Below the pieces are notes generated by a model. The model saw only the letters and a list, made by a program, of their open reading frames with translations. It ran no database searches and had not been told where the DNA came from. A DNA stretch of 64,000 nucleotides, taken from contig NZ_CP175563.1 of NCBI RefSeq assembly GCF_046097065.1, forward strand, positions 2,356,001 to 2,420,000, written 5' to 3'. Source of the DNA: Syntrophus buswellii (lineage in GTDB: Bacteria; Desulfobacterota; Syntrophia; Syntrophales; Syntrophaceae). Made by a program: the position numbers and the translations under genes. Numbering within the stretch: position 1 is the first letter of the stretch; every line of letters begins with the position of its first letter. Shown in pieces: positions 62,289 to 64,000 of the stretch.

Positions 62289-64000
62289 TTAACCTAAGAC
62301 CTCCAGCATTTCAGCAACCACTTCTACACTGCCTTCATCTTCGGAAGTCATTAAAATCGGTTTGAAATCTTTATTAGCAGGTTTAAGTATTATCCTCACA
62401 TGCCGCCATGTGCCGTCTTCGCTAACTGTTTTCTCACTTTCATAGCGCTTCACGGTGAATCGTTGACCTGTTTCCGGATCCGCGGCGTCCCGGAGAAGAA
62501 CAAGCACCGTTCTGCCTTGGCGTGTTCCTTCAACCGGTGATCCGAAGAGGCAGTAGGCGCCATCGGGAATCATCGGTTCCATAGACTTGCCTATCACCTG
62601 AGCCACAAACATCCCCTTTCTCAAGCGCCGACCAGTGTCAATTTCCACCCAATCCTGTTCCCAATCCAAGTCTGACACGTTCTGTGGTTCACTGAAATAG
62701 CCGGCGGCAGCTTTGAGGGGCATAAGGGGGACACAATGAACGAAGCGATCCTCTGGCATTGGATGTACAAGTCGAAGGCCGAAACGCCCCTTTTCTTTTT
62801 CCGCTTCACTTCCTTGTCGAAACCAGGATTGATCCTTCCGCAAGGCATCCCGGAGGTCGCCGGCATTGAGATAACCGGCCAACCTTCGGAAATGGCGTGT
62901 CATTGCCCCTTCATCATTCAGGTCGCTGACGGCGATTTCAATGACCTCATAGCCGTTGTTCCGCAGCCAGGACCGGATGCGTTGATCCTGTTCAGCTGTT
63001 GCGCTGTTGCCGTGGAGATGGGCGCTCAATCCATCGAGATAAATGCACACGCCCTCATCCTCATCATGGTGTGGTCCTCGGTAAATAACATCAGGTGTCG
63101 TCGTTCCGATGGCCCGGTCAAGACGGATCTGCCGGCCTCTTATTCCTTCTTCAAACCCGGCGGCTAACAACAGATGTCGCAGTCGTCGCTCCGCTTCGTT
63201 GACTGGTTGGCTTCCCTCAGCGGGGGCTTTAGAAGGTTGTCTGGCAGGGATCTCGTGGTCCTCCGTCAATCCTGTTCCCCATGCTGCAAGACGTTCCTGT
63301 GCAGCCTTCCGGTCGAGATACTTGTGATAGTATCCGTTGCGGAAGGTCTGGAGACAATCGATACAGGATTTTTCGCAGGCAGCCGGACAGTGCTCCACAA
63401 CCTCTTGCGCTACTGCGGCAATTTCCTCGAATCTTTGACAAATCTGATCCAGAAGTCCTGAACCGCCGGGCATGGGGTCCCACAGCAGAGCATCCACTTC
63501 TTCGCGATCTACATGTCCGATAACGAGGATCTGCAGATCATCCAGGTGCATATCCAGGACCCGGGCGGCCGCAAAGCGCAGCGTTTCAAGGACGCTATAC
63601 GCCATTGTCTTATCGGAACAAGCCGGCACTGACAGGACATCTGCCACCACATCGGCATAAAACCCGATGGGGACAAGGGGTCTTCCGCAGCGCTCTTGAT
63701 GGGTCTGTTCAAAGTGTTCGCGCTGCCGATCCGAGGAGAGAGGTGAGATGCTCTGCCCGCAGACCCTGCAAACAGGATAGCCGAACCTCTCGAACCGGTC
63801 GATTGCCGATGCGGCGCCGACGTTGACCATACGCAGTCTGACTCCGCGGCGATGGTGCAAAGCCTGACCACCCCATCTGTAGGCAATCCCGCCATTGTGC
63901 TGATCGAGTTCCAGGCCGTAGACCGCCACACTCATCTGGAATCTAAACTCTTCCTCATCGGAAATGTGGGATTGGTGTACAAGATCTACGTCGCAAACTG
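62289..64000 (-). CDS. Helicase C-terminal part: DUF1998 zinc domain, nuclease-like domain and S24 protease domain
   Basis: About 570 residues run in from beyond the right edge on the minus strand; the frame is open to the edge, so an internal ATG at 63935 is probably not the start. In order: a DUF1998/MZB domain with the four-cysteine site CPAACEKSCIDC, a PD-(D/E)xK/Vsr-like nuclease-like segment (TPDVIYRGP, CIYLDGLSAHLHG, and a GYEVIEIAV strand), and an S24 LexA-like domain (QVIGKSMEPMIPDG, then FTVKRYES). The Ser-Lys pair of the S24 protease is intact. The N-terminal SF2 helicase expected before DUF1998 would lie outside the window. This resembles defence helicases, but the S24 fusion is unusual to me. 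Confidence 0.75.
   Translation of the reverse strand, partial: VCDVDLVHQSHISDEEEFRFQMSVAVYGLELDQHNGGIAYRWGGQALHHRRGVRLRMVNVGAASAIDRFERFGYPVCRVCGQSISPLSSDRQREHFEQTHQERCGRPLVPIGFYADVVADVLSVPACSDKTMAYSVLETLRFAAARVLDMHLDDLQILVIGHVDREEVDALLWDPMPGGSGLLDQICQRFEEIAAVAQEVVEHCPAACEKSCIDCLQTFRNGYYHKYLDRKAAQERLAAWGTGLTEDHEIPARQPSKAPAEGSQPVNEAERRLRHLLLAAGFEEGIRGRQIRLDRAIGTTTPDVIYRGPHHDEDEGVCIYLDGLSAHLHGNSATAEQDQRIRSWLRNNGYEVIEIAVSDLNDEGAMTRHFRRLAGYLNAGDLRDALRKDQSWFRQGSEAEKEKGRFGLRLVHPMPEDRFVHCVPLMPLKAAAGYFSEPQNVSDLDWEQDWVEIDTGRRLRKGMFVAQVIGKSMEPMIPDGAYCLFGSPVEGTRQGRTVLVLLRDAADPETGQRFTVKRYESEKTVSEDGTWRHVRIILKPANKDFKPILMTSEDEGSVEVVAEMLEVLG

Overview
The window reads as chromosomal DNA of a Syntrophus-like deltaproteobacterium (Desulfobacterota). 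No rRNA or marker phylogeny is available here. The assignment rests on the gene mix: a fused AdoMet decarboxylase/spermidine synthase, SelB, an ADP-forming acyl-CoA synthetase, a B12-binding radical SAM/DUF2344 protein next to rplU-rpmA-obgE-proB, a complete type II secretion operon, and a tmRNA encoding the tag ANDYEYALAA.

Layout. 1-7973: housekeeping block (zinc-ribbon protein, hpt, radical SAM protein, rplU-rpmA, a possible structured RNA, obgE-proB). 8366-11533: envelope/signalling operon (FecR-domain protein, OmpA-like lipoprotein, CHASE2-HD-GYP phosphodiesterase). 11786-20670: mixed genes including a W/Y-rich lipoprotein, an amidohydrolase, a bacterial eRF1-like protein, a YhaM-like HD exonuclease, selB, a TtcA-like thiolase and smpB. 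20792-21148: ssrA (tmRNA).

21149-about 39000: a defence/mobile island abutting the 3' end of ssrA. A small XRE regulator precedes a type I restriction operon (hsdM, hsdS ... hsdR). Its middle holds an ABC-three-component (ABC-3C) conflict module (HNH effector, MC6-like middle component, DUF2326 SMC-like ATPase), two gene scars and rhuM. Almost every junction is a 4-nt stop/start overlap. Downstream are a Fic AMPylase, a TOTE-type primase-helicase, a DUF4143 ATPase broken by an amber codon, and an rve-fold transposase.

39137-49080: metabolic and repair genes (two-repeat small protein plus acyl-CoA synthetase, iron-sulfur flavoprotein, uvrC, speD-speE fusion, zinc-finger J-domain protein, PEBP protein, SAP-domain protein, alpha/beta hydrolase). 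49287-51286: two exported fibronectin-III proteins. 51348-61989: type II secretion operon gspD-E-F-G-H-I-J-K-L-M-C. 62086-62173: tRNA-Leu(UAA). From 62289 to the right edge runs the C-terminal part of a large helicase (DUF1998 zinc domain) carrying a nuclease-like domain and an apparently intact S24 (LexA-like) protease domain. This looks like the end of a second island next to a tRNA.

The strongest candidates for something unusual are the ABC-3C module nested between hsdS and hsdR, with a 25-codon hsdR-like scar, and the helicase-nuclease-S24 fusion at the right edge.
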